Shown piece after piece: positions 1 to 34,633 of a stretch of 64,000 bases of DNA. The notes beneath the pieces are model-generated. The model saw nothing but the letters and a program-made list of their open reading frames with translations, searched no databases and was not told where the DNA came from. The stretch is from an uncultured Caldilinea sp. (lineage in GTDB: Bacteria > Chloroflexota > Anaerolineae > Caldilineales > Caldilineaceae). The stretch covers positions 47,501 through 111,500 of the forward strand of contig NZ_CAKZMJ010000007.1 in assembly GCF_937128415.1 (NCBI RefSeq), given 5' to 3'. The first letter of the stretch is position 1. Each line of letters begins with the position of its first letter. A program made the translations under genes and the position numbers.

Positions 1-10
1 CGTTCCGCAG

Positions 11-14
<4 letters not shown>
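1..14 (-). CDS. Start of next ABC-transporter gene, probably permease (partial)
   Basis: Read on the minus strand, an ATG at 14 overlaps the TGA of the upstream ATPase gene (ATGA overlap) and opens a frame beginning Met-Thr-Ala-Glu-Arg before the window ends. Stop-start overlap directly after a sugar-type ABC ATPase usually leads into the membrane permease. Only four full codons are visible, so the product is inferred from position alone. Confidence 0.4.
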
Positions 15-793
<779 letters not shown>

Positions 794-828
794 GCGTTGC
801 TCCACAAGTGTTGCTTGACGGAAAGATA

Positions 829-956
829 GACCGCGGATGGAGCGGATTCAACGGATCGCCGCAGACGATGAAAAATTCGCGCTATTTGTTGATAACGCTT
901 TTCACGAGCAACGAACATCCGCGTCTCTCCGCAACATCCGTCCAATCCGCGGCCTA
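829..956. repeat. Palindromic intergenic repeat rich in CGGAT units
   Basis: The gap between the two ABC genes holds an imperfect long inverted repeat. The left side carries CCGCGGATGGAGCGGATT and the right side AATCCGCGG, with further CGGAT/ATCCG units between. A similar run (CGGATGCTGCGGATTTTCAC) stands in the glnS-gltX gap near 63665. It looks like a dispersed intergenic element transcribed within the ABC operon; no coding potential is seen. Confidence 0.5.
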
Positions 957-966
957 TTTCCCCTCC

Positions 967-2019
<1,053 letters not shown>

Positions 2020-2151
2020 AGGTGACTCCTTTCCAGGTTAAAACTGAAACGGTCGATACGAAATGGAGCTTCGCACCCGTTGCTCGACGCTGCGTTGAGC
2101 GATCAACCATGAGCGCGAAGCGAAGTTGCAAACAGTTGGAAAATGGGAATC

Positions 2152-2165
2152 TTAAAACGTTTTAA
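2152..2165. promoter_or_regulatory. LacI-family-type operator
   Basis: TTAAAACGTTTTAA is a perfect 14-base palindrome with the central CG typical of LacI/GalR-family sites. It lies about +4 to +17 relative to the start predicted from the promoter at 2175-2203, where a bound repressor would block transcription of the ABC operon. Confidence 0.65.
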
Positions 2166-2174
2166 CGCAATTGT

Positions 2175-2203
2175 ATGATACCATACCCTTTTGGGGCTGT
2201 CAA
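2175..2203 (-). promoter_or_regulatory. Sigma70-type promoter of the sugar ABC operon
   Basis: On the minus strand TTGACA (2203-2198) is followed after exactly 17 bases by TATCAT (2180-2175). The implied transcript starts near 2168 and has a leader of about 150 bases before the binding-protein gene. Confidence 0.75.
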
Positions 2204-2223
2204 TGTGTTGCAAACTCGATCGG

Positions 2224-2253
2224 TTGGACATTCTATGCCGTTTCCGCTATACT
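2224..2253 (+). promoter_or_regulatory. Probable uvrB promoter
   Basis: TTGGAC (2224-2229), an 18-base spacer and TATACT (2248-2253) point towards uvrB, whose ATG is about 85 bases downstream. It stands back-to-back with the ABC operon promoter. No SOS-box-like palindrome was recognised. Confidence 0.5.
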
Positions 2254-2337
2254 AATTAAACTAGAACCTATGTTCGATTTGGCTGCGTTTAGTCTGCTGC
2301 GTTTGACAGGACGTCGCGAGACGACGAGGGTGAAACG

Positions 2338-4365
<2,028 letters not shown>

Positions 4366-4431
4366 GAAACGGCCGTATATTCTCGTATTCTTAGGACATC
4401 ATCAGGAAACAATAGCGAAGGAAGTCAGCCG

Positions 4432-7314
<2,883 letters not shown>

Positions 7315-7342
7315 CGATGAGGCGTGGCGTGTGTTGCGTGCT

Positions 7343-7398
7343 GCGTGTTGCGTGAGGAAAGGCGCCTCGAAACGCGCAACACGGAACCACGCAACACG
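7343..7398. repeat. Inverted repeat of GCGTGTTGCGTG type after gyrA
   Basis: The arm CGTGTTGCGTG (7344-7354) pairs perfectly with CACGCAACACG (7388-7398), and partial extra copies flank it. It lies between convergent gyrA and the exporter gene and may end both transcripts, though there is no clean T-run. A looser relative (GTGGCGTGGTGCG with ACCACGCACTACG) stands at about 20084-20145 before the LOG gene, so this may be a dispersed family. Confidence 0.5.
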
Positions 7399-7410
7399 AA
7401 ACAATGAATG

Positions 7411-8652
<1,242 letters not shown>

Positions 8653-8715
8653 TGCTAACGCCTCAACTTCCTTAGCGATACGACGGCTTGATAATGAAAG
8701 TTACGCAGTCCCCGG

Positions 8716-9005
8716 CAATCCCCGAGCATTTGGGCGAACCCGGCCAGCGCCGCTACGAGCGGCGCCTACGCAAACGTCCTCGGTTTCCCGGCAGTGCGGC
8801 TCGCAGGGCCCTCACCCCCCGGCCCCCTCTCCCAATGCTGGGAGAGGGGGAGAGCACGTCCTCGACAATCCCCGAGCATTTGGGCGAACCCGGCCAGCGC
8901 CGCTACGAGCGGCGCCTACGCAAACATCCTCGGTTTCCCGGTAGGTGCGGCTCGCAGGGCCCTCACCCCCCGGCCCCCTCTCCCAATGCTGGGAGAGGGG
9001 GAGAG
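8716..9005. repeat. Two tandem ~140-base REP-like units
   Basis: Units at 8716-8854 and 8866-9005 (period 150) are nearly identical, differing in a few bases. Each contains two perfect hairpins. GCGCCGCT-ACG-AGCGGCGC (8747-8765, 8897-8915) is followed by the complement of a GTAGG head. CCCCCTCTCCCA-ATGC-TGGGAGAGGGGG lies at 8823-8850 and 8974-9001. A GTAGG-headed GTAGGTGCGGCTC also starts at 8941. Heads of GTAGG type next to a hairpin are the hallmark of REP sequences handled by RAYT transposase relatives; no such gene is present here. Confidence 0.75.
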
Positions 9006-9007
9006 AA

Positions 9008-9034
9008 GGGACGTGCGGCGCAGCCGCACGTCCC
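9008..9034 (-). terminator. Hairpin after glutamine synthetase gene
   Basis: GGGACGTGCGGC and GCCGCACGTCCC form a perfect 12-base stem with a GCA loop, starting about 15 bases past the glutamine synthetase stop on the minus strand. No T-run follows, so it may act as a transcript-end stabiliser more than as an intrinsic terminator. Confidence 0.5.
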
Positions 9035-9048
9035 TGACAATACGCCTG

Positions 9049-10399
<1,351 letters not shown>

Positions 10400-10434
10400 A
10401 TTGCCCCCGATTCAGCAATGAGAAAACTGCTTTC

Positions 10435-10486
<52 letters not shown>

Positions 10487-10519
10487 GAACATATGCAAGG
10501 TTGCAAGGGCGTTGGACAG

Positions 10520-11935
<1,416 letters not shown>

Positions 11936-11998
11936 GACACAAACTCCTCGTGCGTTTTGATTGTGAATGGATCAACGATTGCCAGACAGCAAAACCGC

Positions 11999-12032
11999 CT
12001 GACTGCATTCGGGCGTGAAAAAATGCAGTCAG
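11999..12032 (-). promoter_or_regulatory. Hairpin in the glnA leader
   Basis: CTGACTGCATT (11999-12009) and AATGCAGTCAG (12022-12032) form a perfect 11-base stem with a 12-base loop about 65 bases upstream of the longer glnA start. On the minus strand it is followed by GCGGTTTTGC. It could be a leader attenuator or an mRNA stabiliser; no known glutamine riboswitch was recognised. Confidence 0.4.
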
Positions 12033-12284
12033 AGCGGCGCAGCCACACCAAACTTAGAAAATCGAAACCTCGAACATATCGTCAGAAACTATAGTGAAAT
12101 GCAGGGCGGAACGCCAGAGCGAAAATTGCCGAAAGCTGGGCAATCTTCTTTGTACACTTTGCACAAAGAGCCGTAGACAATACGCCGGCTCCCGCGAACC
12201 TTGAGTCGGTGAAGCGCTGCGCAGCCGCCCGTCAGCGCGTTCCCTGGCGTCGCCGGTGAGTGCGCATAAGCTCAAAGATGGGAC

Positions 12285-12319
12285 GGAGAATTTATCGCAA
12301 ATTCTCCCGATTGCGATAA
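12285..12319. promoter_or_regulatory. Two overlapping, mutually exclusive palindromes
   Basis: GGAGAATTT-ATCGC-AAATTCTCC (12285-12307) and TTATCGCAA-N10-TTGCGATAA (12292-12319) are both perfect 9-base inverted repeats sharing the segment 12292-12307. Only one can form at a time in RNA. In DNA they could be operator half-sites serving the divergent glnA and molybdopterin enzyme genes. Confidence 0.45.
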
Positions 12320-12415
12320 GATAAATCATTCACTCATGTTACGCAGTTCGATGTCGCGTAAAAATGCAATCTTTCAGGAAATTGGACGGATTTTCATCAA
12401 GGATTCTGGCAACCC

Positions 12416-12500
12416 GTAGGCGCAGCTCGCAACTGCGCTTCCTTGCATTCCCCAGGGCCTTGCGGGACATCGAGAGCGTGCGGCTGAGAGCCGCACCTAC
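12416..12500. repeat. Inverted pair of GTAGG-headed hairpins (REP/BIME-like)
   Basis: A plus-strand GTAGG (12416-12420) leads into a GCGCAG/CTGCGC hairpin ending at 12438. A minus-strand GTAGG (12500-12496) leads into a TGCGGCT-CTC-AGCCGCA hairpin (12495-12479). Two opposed REP units form the BIME arrangement known from enterobacteria and xanthomonads. The units resemble those in the tandem repeat at 8716-9005. Confidence 0.6.
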
Positions 12501-12611
12501 GAGGAAGCCAGAGCCTTCGCGTTTGTTAAAAAGCCTAAAGCTTCCCAAACCAAAACCTTCTATGTAAGGTGATCTATTGAACTTCAGTTCGTTCGGCAGC
12601 GGGAGAACGAA

Positions 12612-14918
<2,307 letters not shown>

Positions 14919-14963
14919 ATGGCGCACCCCAAAGATTTTATAAAATTCAGACGGGTCAGGGCG

Positions 14964-15002
<39 letters not shown>

Positions 15003-15035
15003 CGTTTCAATCCAGCACGCAATCTCGCCTGCATG

Positions 15036-16262
<1,227 letters not shown>

Positions 16263-16278
16263 CTCTCTCTTCTCCACT

Positions 16279-17562
<1,284 letters not shown>

Positions 17563-17598
17563 TCAGATTTCTCCGTTGATTCACTCAAGAGTTCGATA

Positions 17599-18437
17599 CT
17601 ATCCGAGAATCGTCGCCATGCCCTCGATGAAAGGGCAATGGACGGCGAAGCCAAACTGCTCATACAGCCGTCGCGCGGCGTCGTTGCGTTGGTCGACGTT
17701 GAGCACAATGGTCTCGACGCCGCCGGCCTGCAACGTTTTGACGACAGCGCGCAAAATCGAACCGCCCGCTCCGCGCCGACGCGCATCCGGACGCGTGTAC
17801 ATGTTGCCGATGGCGGCGATGCGGGCGCCGTAGTCCACAATATGCGTGCCGCCGACGGCGACCAGCTCGCCCACGGCGTCTTCAAGGCCGTAAAAGACGC
17901 CGGCCTCCATCTGGCGCGGCGCAAACGCATCCGGCGTGAACGGCCCGCCGCAGGCGAACAACCTCTCCACCTGTGCAGCGTCCTCAGCAGTGAGCCGCCG
18001 CAGCCGCAATCCGGTCTCCACCGGAAAAGGCTGCGACGAGGGGCCTGAAATGTCTTCTCCGCCACCCCCTCTGCATTTCTGCGCATCTACGGCGAATGGA
18101 GCCTCTCGCAGCGCCATGCGCCACATGGGCCGCCGCTCCACCCATCGATAGCGCCTGGCGATCACCGGTTCGTGCGCCTCCTGGATGCTAAGGGAAACCG
18201 TCTTCGGCAGCGTTGCGCCGTCGATGGCGGCTTCCAGCGCCGCCGGGTCGCCGTGTAGAAAGAGCACCGGCGGCGTCAACCCGCTGTAGAGCAACGCCAC
18301 GCCGCGCCTGCTCCCATTTTCGTGGACGAACCACCGACAGTAGGGCGCCATCTCCGGCTGCAGATCGGCCAGGGCGTAGGCCGACCAGAGGACGTCGCTC
18401 GCCAGCAGGCTTGCGATTTGGGTGCGTCGTTCGGCGT

Positions 18438-18441
<4 letters not shown>
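17599..18441 (-). CDS. GNAT-family N-acetyltransferase
   Basis: This 280-residue protein has a C-terminal GNAT domain (about 145-275) with the acetyl-CoA loop ARRRGAGGS at 220-228 and a following helix and strand (RRLYEQFGF) typical of the fold. The N-terminal 120 residues are a divergent half resembling FeeM/double-GNAT proteins. Its ATG overlaps the stop of the upstream kinase gene (ATGA), so translation is probably coupled. Location in the SAM operon suggests, but does not show, a role in the same metabolism; the substrate is unknown. Confidence 0.8.
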
Positions 18442-19442
<1,001 letters not shown>

Positions 19443-19464
19443 ACGATTTCCTCAATTTCCCTTC

Positions 19465-20064
19465 TCACCCAAATCGCTCTCCGTTGCCTGGCAGCTTCAC
19501 CACCCCCTCCGGCGGCTCGTGAAAGGCCAGTTTTTCCAACAACAGCGAGGGATCGTCGCTGACGATGAATAACTGGCGATGCTGGGGGCGAATGAACCCT
19601 TCCTTGACGGCCAGATCGACCCACAGCAGGAGCGGATCGAAGTAGCCGTTGACGTTGAAAAGCCCGATCGGCTTGCGCTGGATGCCGATCTGCCCCCAGG
19701 TGATTGCCTCGAACAGCTCGTCCAGCGTGCCGTAACCGCCGGGCATGGCGATGAAGGCGTCCGCCTCGCGCGCCATCAGTGCTTTGCGCTCGTGCATGCT
19801 CTCGACGACGATCGTTTCGCCGATCTGCTCGCCCGCCACCTCGCGCGCGGTCAACACCGCGGGAATGACGCCGAGCACCTCGCCGCCCCGGTCGTAAACG
19901 GTGCGCGCCAGCACGCCCATCAGCCCGACGCTGCCTGCGCCGTAGACGAGCCGCAAGCCGCGGCTGACGATCTCTCGCCCCAGCGCCTCGGCGGCCTGGC
20001 GATAGACGGCCTTGTTCCCCATGCTCGATCCACAGTAGACGCACACGCTGCGCAGTTGATTCAT
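19465..20064 (-). CDS. LOG-family nucleotide phosphoribohydrolase
   Basis: The 199-residue Rossmann-fold protein carries the hallmark PGGYGTLDE (108-116) and the N-terminal VCVYCGSS of LOG (Lonely Guy) proteins. Family members cleave cytokinin riboside monophosphates, and some cleave AMP, to base and ribose 5-phosphate. The frame runs upstream to 20130, but the ATG at 20064 starts the conserved fold; its Shine-Dalgarno (GTGAG) is weak. With an adenosine kinase next door, the pair could convert adenosine to AMP and then to adenine; this is inference. Confidence 0.85.
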   Translation of the reverse strand: MNQLRSVCVYCGSSMGNKAVYRQAAEALGREIVSRGLRLVYGAGSVGLMGVLARTVYDRGGEVLGVIPAVLTAREVAGEQIGETIVVESMHERKALMAREADAFIAMPGGYGTLDELFEAITWGQIGIQRKPIGLFNVNGYFDPLLLWVDLAVKEGFIRPQHRQLFIVSDDPSLLLEKLAFHEPPEGVVKLPGNGERFG

Positions 20065-20141
20065 CGTCGGCTCACTGTGGCGTGGTGCGCGCTGCGCGCT
20101 GGATACGCTCCCATGCGACGGACCACGCACTACGAAACACG

Positions 20142-21218
<1,077 letters not shown>

Positions 21219-21244
21219 CAACGCTTCGCCCTCATCTTTTCAGC

Positions 21245-21281
21245 CAAAAACAAACGCCCCCCTGACGTCGCCAGGAGGGCG
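21245..21281 (-). terminator. Intrinsic terminator just upstream of mtnA
   Basis: On the minus strand CGCCCTCCTG and CAGGGGGGCG form a 10-base stem (one G-T type mismatch) with a 7-base loop, followed by TTTGTTTTTG. It stands between the promoter and the first gene of its own operon, so it is likely an attenuator. Confidence 0.7.
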
Positions 21282-21383
21282 CATAGGATGCTTCACCTGT
21301 TTCCCGCCTGGCGGATTCGATTCGAGCAACGCAATGAGCGCATCTGCAGCCCATCGAAACGGGCGTCGAGACAACGCATCATC

Positions 21384-21439
<56 letters not shown>

Positions 21440-21478
21440 CTTTCCTTCTGGACCTACGTCAGCAGAAGGCATTCAAAG

Positions 21479-21507
21479 AGGCTATCACACCCCCGCAGCG
21501 CTGTCAA
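21479..21507 (-). promoter_or_regulatory. Promoter of the mtnA-metK operon
   Basis: TTGACA (21507-21502), a 17-base spacer and TAGCCT (21484-21479) on the minus strand. It stands close to the divergent glycosyltransferase promoter. Confidence 0.6.
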
Positions 21508-21525
21508 AATTCTGGAAGGCTGCGT

Positions 21526-21531
21526 TACAAT
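21526..21531 (+). promoter_or_regulatory. -10 box giving a probable leaderless transcript
   Basis: TACAAT is followed by seven bases and then the ATG of the glycosyltransferase at 21539, and no Shine-Dalgarno precedes that ATG. The transcript should therefore begin at or next to the start codon. Confidence 0.5.
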
Positions 21532-21538
21532 CCAAAAT

Positions 21539-23256
<1,718 letters not shown>

Positions 23257-23439
23257 CGTCCGTTGTCTTCTCCGTAAGACCGAGCAACTCTTTCCGTTGA
23301 TTCCAGCTTCATGCAAAACGTTCGGCGCCATCTCGCAGAAGCTTGCGGTTTTTCGCGATCAGCCAGGACGTTTATCCTCGCCGACAAACTTCATCGAAAT
23401 CCGAAAAATCGGCGAATCTTCTTCCTGCCTCCCCGGCAA

Positions 23440-23469
23440 TTGACAAGCCGGCTTCGCTCAGGCCAGAAT
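23440..23469 (+). promoter_or_regulatory. Promoter with probable leaderless start for the 23478 gene
   Basis: TTGACA (23440-23445), an 18-base spacer and CAGAAT (23464-23469) end eight bases before the ATG at 23478. No ribosome-binding site is present. Confidence 0.55.
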
Positions 23470-23477
23470 AAGACGCT

Positions 23478-23894
23478 ATGGCCTACACGCTGAGCGATCC
23501 CTTTCGTTCCCTGCGCGTTGTGTTGCGACTCTGCGGCGCCGCCAGCCTCGCCACCGGCACATTTTTTCTCCTCTGGCCCCCCTCATCCCTGATCGAATGG
23601 ATGGGGCTTGGCGTCGGCCCTCTCTGGCCGCTGCGCCTGGCCGGCGCAGGGTTGCTCACCTTAGGGCTTTTTTACCTCCTCGCCTCCGGCGAACGCACGA
23701 TCGGCCTGTCTGCGTTGGCGACCTGCGCCCTGGGCAATGGATTGCCCGCCGTGCTGGTTGTCGTCGCCTATCTACAACGCGAGATGGCCGCTTTCTCCTG
23801 GCCTGCCCAGGCCGCCATGCTCATCCTCTTCGTCATCTGGCTGATCGGCGCCGTCGCCCCCTTGCGCTTTCTGCGCGCTCCCTATCGAGACTAA
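23478..23894 (+). CDS. Small four-helix membrane protein of unknown function
   Basis: The 138-residue protein has four hydrophobic segments (around 18-35, 46-66, 75-97 and 105-127) and short polar ends. I do not recognise a family. The good promoter eight bases before the ATG supports expression. It lies alone between the rhomboid gene, which diverges from it, and the ATP-grasp gene. Confidence 0.7.
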   Translation: MAYTLSDPFRSLRVVLRLCGAASLATGTFFLLWPPSSLIEWMGLGVGPLWPLRLAGAGLLTLGLFYLLASGERTIGLSALATCALGNGLPAVLVVVAYLQREMAAFSWPAQAAMLILFVIWLIGAVAPLRFLRAPYRD

Positions 23895-24068
23895 AAACAG
23901 TACGACGCGGCGCCCCAAAAAGTTGCCGGAAAAACGCTCTCCTTTCCTTCGGGCGGAGCTTCTCTTCCGCATCTCTGCGTAAGCAAAATATAATGATTGT
24001 ACACTTTCTCACGTCGGGCAGAGGGAAAATGCAGTTTACTATAGATGTTTCTTCCTCCTCCTTTGTGT

Positions 24069-24102
24069 ACAGAGGGCGATGGGCGCACCCATCGCCCTCT
24101 GT
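24069..24102. terminator. Perfect 15-base hairpin upstream of ATP-grasp gene
   Basis: ACAGAGGGCGATGGG and CCCATCGCCCTCTGT pair perfectly around CGCA. It could end the transcript of the small membrane protein, though no T-run follows. Confidence 0.45.
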
Positions 24103-24124
24103 CATTGAGCTGCCGATTTTCTGT

Positions 24125-24152
24125 TTGCATCCCAGGTCAAGATAGCTATAAT
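24125..24152 (+). promoter_or_regulatory. Promoter of the ATP-grasp/GCS2 cassette
   Basis: TTGCAT (24125-24130), a 16-base spacer and a perfect TATAAT (24147-24152) lie about 40 bases upstream of the ATP-grasp ATG. Confidence 0.6.
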
Positions 24153-24200
24153 GTTGGCAACTGCAACAGACCCATCCATCCTCTTCGACGCAAAACCTGT

Positions 24201-25583
<1,383 letters not shown>

Positions 25584-25731
25584 GAGGAGCAAGGGAAAAG
25601 TGTAACAGCGCAATTGGTTGAAATCCTTCAGCTCGCTTTGCGTCTCTGCAGCGAAATTGAGCGTTTCGCCTTAGCAGGGAATTCTGTCTCCAGGATGCCA
25701 TCTCCCATCTCTGTTTTTGGAGCCGAACCCT

Positions 25732-27956
<2,225 letters not shown>

Positions 27957-28013
27957 CGCAAACTTATCCTATCGGGTCGCTGCATTGGAAAGTGTGGGGA
28001 AGAGAAGGACGCT

Positions 28014-29702
<1,689 letters not shown>

Positions 29703-29719
29703 AAAACGCAGCGATCCTG

Positions 29720-29725
29720 TACAAT
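29720..29725 (+). promoter_or_regulatory. -10 box giving a probable leaderless transcript
   Basis: TACAAT is followed by seven bases and the ATG at 29733, the same geometry as at 21526. No Shine-Dalgarno lies between the mutase stop and this ATG. Confidence 0.45.
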
Positions 29726-29732
29726 AGGATGG

Positions 29733-30428
<696 letters not shown>

Positions 30429-30554
30429 GCGCCGGAGATTCAAACGAAACAATCCGTTACGTAACTTTTTCAACAGGTTTCCCCGTCACATCATCATGTT
30501 TTACATCCCTGTCTCCTGGCGGCGGGCGGCGACCGAAGGTTCTCCCATCAGAAC

Positions 30555-30836
30555 CTATAAGAAGAAGCCAATCAGAATGATCGCCGCAAAGAGCGCCACG
30601 GAAATTATAAGAAGGCGGCGCAGATCGGCGAAGACGAATCCATATTCCGTTCGCCAGTCGACCTCTTCTGCAAGGCGCTGCGCCGCTGCGCCGGATGAAG
30701 CCACAGGCGCAGCCTCCGCCGCGCGCGCAGCCGCCTGCAGCAGGTTCTGCTCGCTTTGCTTGTAAAGCTGACTGTAGTTGCTCGGATTGGCGGCGCTCCT
30801 GCCCTTGACGGGGCGTCGTGTCTTGCTGGGCGTCAT
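30555..30836 (-). CDS. Small protein with C-terminal membrane anchor
   Basis: The 93-residue protein has a basic N-terminus, an Ala-rich helical middle, a short EYGFVFADLRRL segment and one C-terminal hydrophobic helix (IISVALFAAIILIGFFL), so it should be tail-anchored with its bulk in the cytoplasm. The ATG at 30836 has GAAGGA seven bases upstream; an in-frame ATG at 30875 lacks such a site. I do not recognise the family. Confidence 0.72.
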   Translation of the reverse strand: MTPSKTRRPVKGRSAANPSNYSQLYKQSEQNLLQAAARAAEAAPVASSGAAAQRLAEEVDWRTEYGFVFADLRRLLIISVALFAAIILIGFFL

Positions 30837-31283
30837 ATTGCGTTCCTTCGATTCTCTAATTCTATTGTTGGACATCTGTTCAACCGATCGGCACGGCGTT
30901 TTCAGCGGCCGTTCATCCCTATTTTACCCCATCCGGCAAGTTCCCCAAGTCTTCGCCTGCTTTGTCTGCACATGCATCCGTCTGATATCCAACCCGCCCG
31001 TTTCAGGATGATATTCAACATCCTCTCACTCCGATCGCCGAAGGCGCTGCCAGAGTCCAGGCGAGGGTGCAACCACAAAGACGCCAAGGCGCAAAGGAGA
31101 CTCAAAAGCGAGGGAAAAAACGCCAAATCCCCGCGTTTCTTGGCGTCTTTGCGCCTTTGTGGTGATATTCGCACCCGGCCGCCAGGCCGATGGCGGAAGC
31201 GAAGCAAGGGGCGGGGGAGAAAAGCGAGCGATTGGAGACGTCCGGTTGCTCAAAAAGGGCGAGCATTTTCTGCGCAACGCGCG
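30837..31283. other. Intergenic region with CACAAAG-type palindrome
   Basis: No credible gene is seen in these 447 bases downstream of murJ; the open frames on both strands are low-complexity products of the repeat at 31072-31163. Confidence 0.6.
31072..31163. repeat. Large imperfect palindrome with ACCACAAAG arms
   Basis: The left arm begins ACCACAAAGACGCCAAGG and the right arm ends CTTTGCGCCTTTGTGGT, flanking about 40 bases. Arms are not perfectly collinear because the CAAAG and CCAAG units are permuted. A related fragment (ACGCAAAGGCGCAAAA) occurs after 59758. Repeats with this wording are common between genes in several bacterial phyla; the function is unknown. Confidence 0.6.
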
Positions 31284-33916
<2,633 letters not shown>

Positions 33917-33957
33917 TTTGCTCTCCTTTATCGCTTGCACTTTTCCATCGGGTCGTT

Positions 33958-34005
33958 GCTACATTTTCTGTAGCGCAGTATAGATGGAAGCGTATCACAG
34001 GCCAA
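33958..34005 (-). promoter_or_regulatory. trxB-murJ promoter with palindrome over the start point
   Basis: On the minus strand TTGGCC (34005-34000), 17 bases and TATACT (33982-33977) form a promoter. GCTACA-N5-TGTAGC (33958-33974) is a perfect inverted repeat covering the expected transcript start near 33970. It could be an operator or a short 5' hairpin. Confidence 0.5.
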
Positions 34006-34067
34006 ACAGCGGCGACGGTAAGGCGCATTTCACGCTAAGGCAAATCGGAGGGAGACTCCATCCGTCC

Positions 34068-34355
34068 CTACACCTGACAGCGGTAGCGAGTTCGACTGAC
34101 GATGAGGTCGCTCACGCGCGCCAGATAGGCCGCCATGTGCGCGGAGTCCCAGTGCGCCTGCAACGCGTCGTCGTCGACATACTTTTCGACGAGAATCACC
34201 TGCGTTTCGCTTTCGACGGGCACGTAGACCTCAAAGTTCAGGCAGCGGCCTTCTTCGAGCGCCAGGGAGCGCTGTGCGTGGGCGCGCGCCAGCTCCACAA
34301 ACTCATCGCGACGGCCCGGCGCAATTTCCAGGAGAACGACCAATCCTGTAGCCAT
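34068..34355 (-). CDS. ABM-domain (antibiotic biosynthesis monooxygenase-like) protein
   Basis: The 95-residue protein has the ferredoxin-like pattern of ABM domains: LVVLLEIAPGRRDEFVELARAHA, then CLNFEVYVPVESETQVILVEKYVDDDALQAHWDSAHM. Family members are small dimeric cofactor-free monooxygenases or quinol-related enzymes. The ATG at 34355 has AAGGAT at good spacing; an ATG at 34379 lacks one. It stands alone between trxB and the tRNA. Confidence 0.8.
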   Translation of the reverse strand: MATGLVVLLEIAPGRRDEFVELARAHAQRSLALEEGRCLNFEVYVPVESETQVILVEKYVDDDALQAHWDSAHMAAYLARVSDLIVSRTRYRCQV

Positions 34356-34463
34356 ATGCACATCCTTCCATTCATGCATCTGCGATCAAAACGGCGTTGC
34401 GCCGCCGAAATAGAGTCTTTTTGCTGTGAAGCCTTGCGGTGCGCTCTTGCCGGCGAAGGTGCA

Positions 34464-34550
<87 letters not shown>

Positions 34551-34633
34551 ACTGCTGTAGGATACCATAGCATAGCCCGGCGAAGTCGTCAAAGCCTTGG
34601 GCGTCATGCAAGGCTGTTGAGGCGCAAAGTCGA

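Larger units (their letters stand above)
8653..9048. other. Intergenic gap filled mostly by tandem repeat
   Basis: This gap of about 400 bases between the exporter and glutamine synthetase genes holds no credible gene. Open frames here are created by the duplicated repeat at 8716-9005. A hairpin after the glutamine synthetase stop fills the remaining part. Confidence 0.7.
11936..12611. other. Long intergenic region with hairpins and REP-like pair
   Basis: The 676 bases between divergent glnA and the molybdopterin enzyme gene contain no convincing gene; short open frames here have repeat-derived composition. It holds a hairpin in the glnA leader (11999-12032), two overlapping palindromes (12285-12319) and an inverted pair of GTAGG-headed hairpins (12416-12500). 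A TATAGT on the minus strand (12093-12088) could be a glnA -10 box, with no good -35. Confidence 0.6.
23895..24200. other. Intergenic region with a perfect 15-base hairpin
   Basis: No gene is visible in these 306 bases. They hold a strong hairpin at 24069-24102 and the promoter of the ATP-grasp gene at 24125-24152. Confidence 0.6.

Noticed and set aside
8716..9005. CRISPR array
   Set aside because: Only two long units with internal hairpins and no short regular repeats or spacers; no cas genes nearby.
12060..12125. Sigma54 promoter for glnA
   Set aside because: The nearest GG...GC pair has an 11-base gap instead of 10 and a poor flanking match.
12054..12329. 91-codon frame upstream of glnA
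   Set aside because: No ribosome site, runs through palindromes, and composition is unlike the neighbouring genes.
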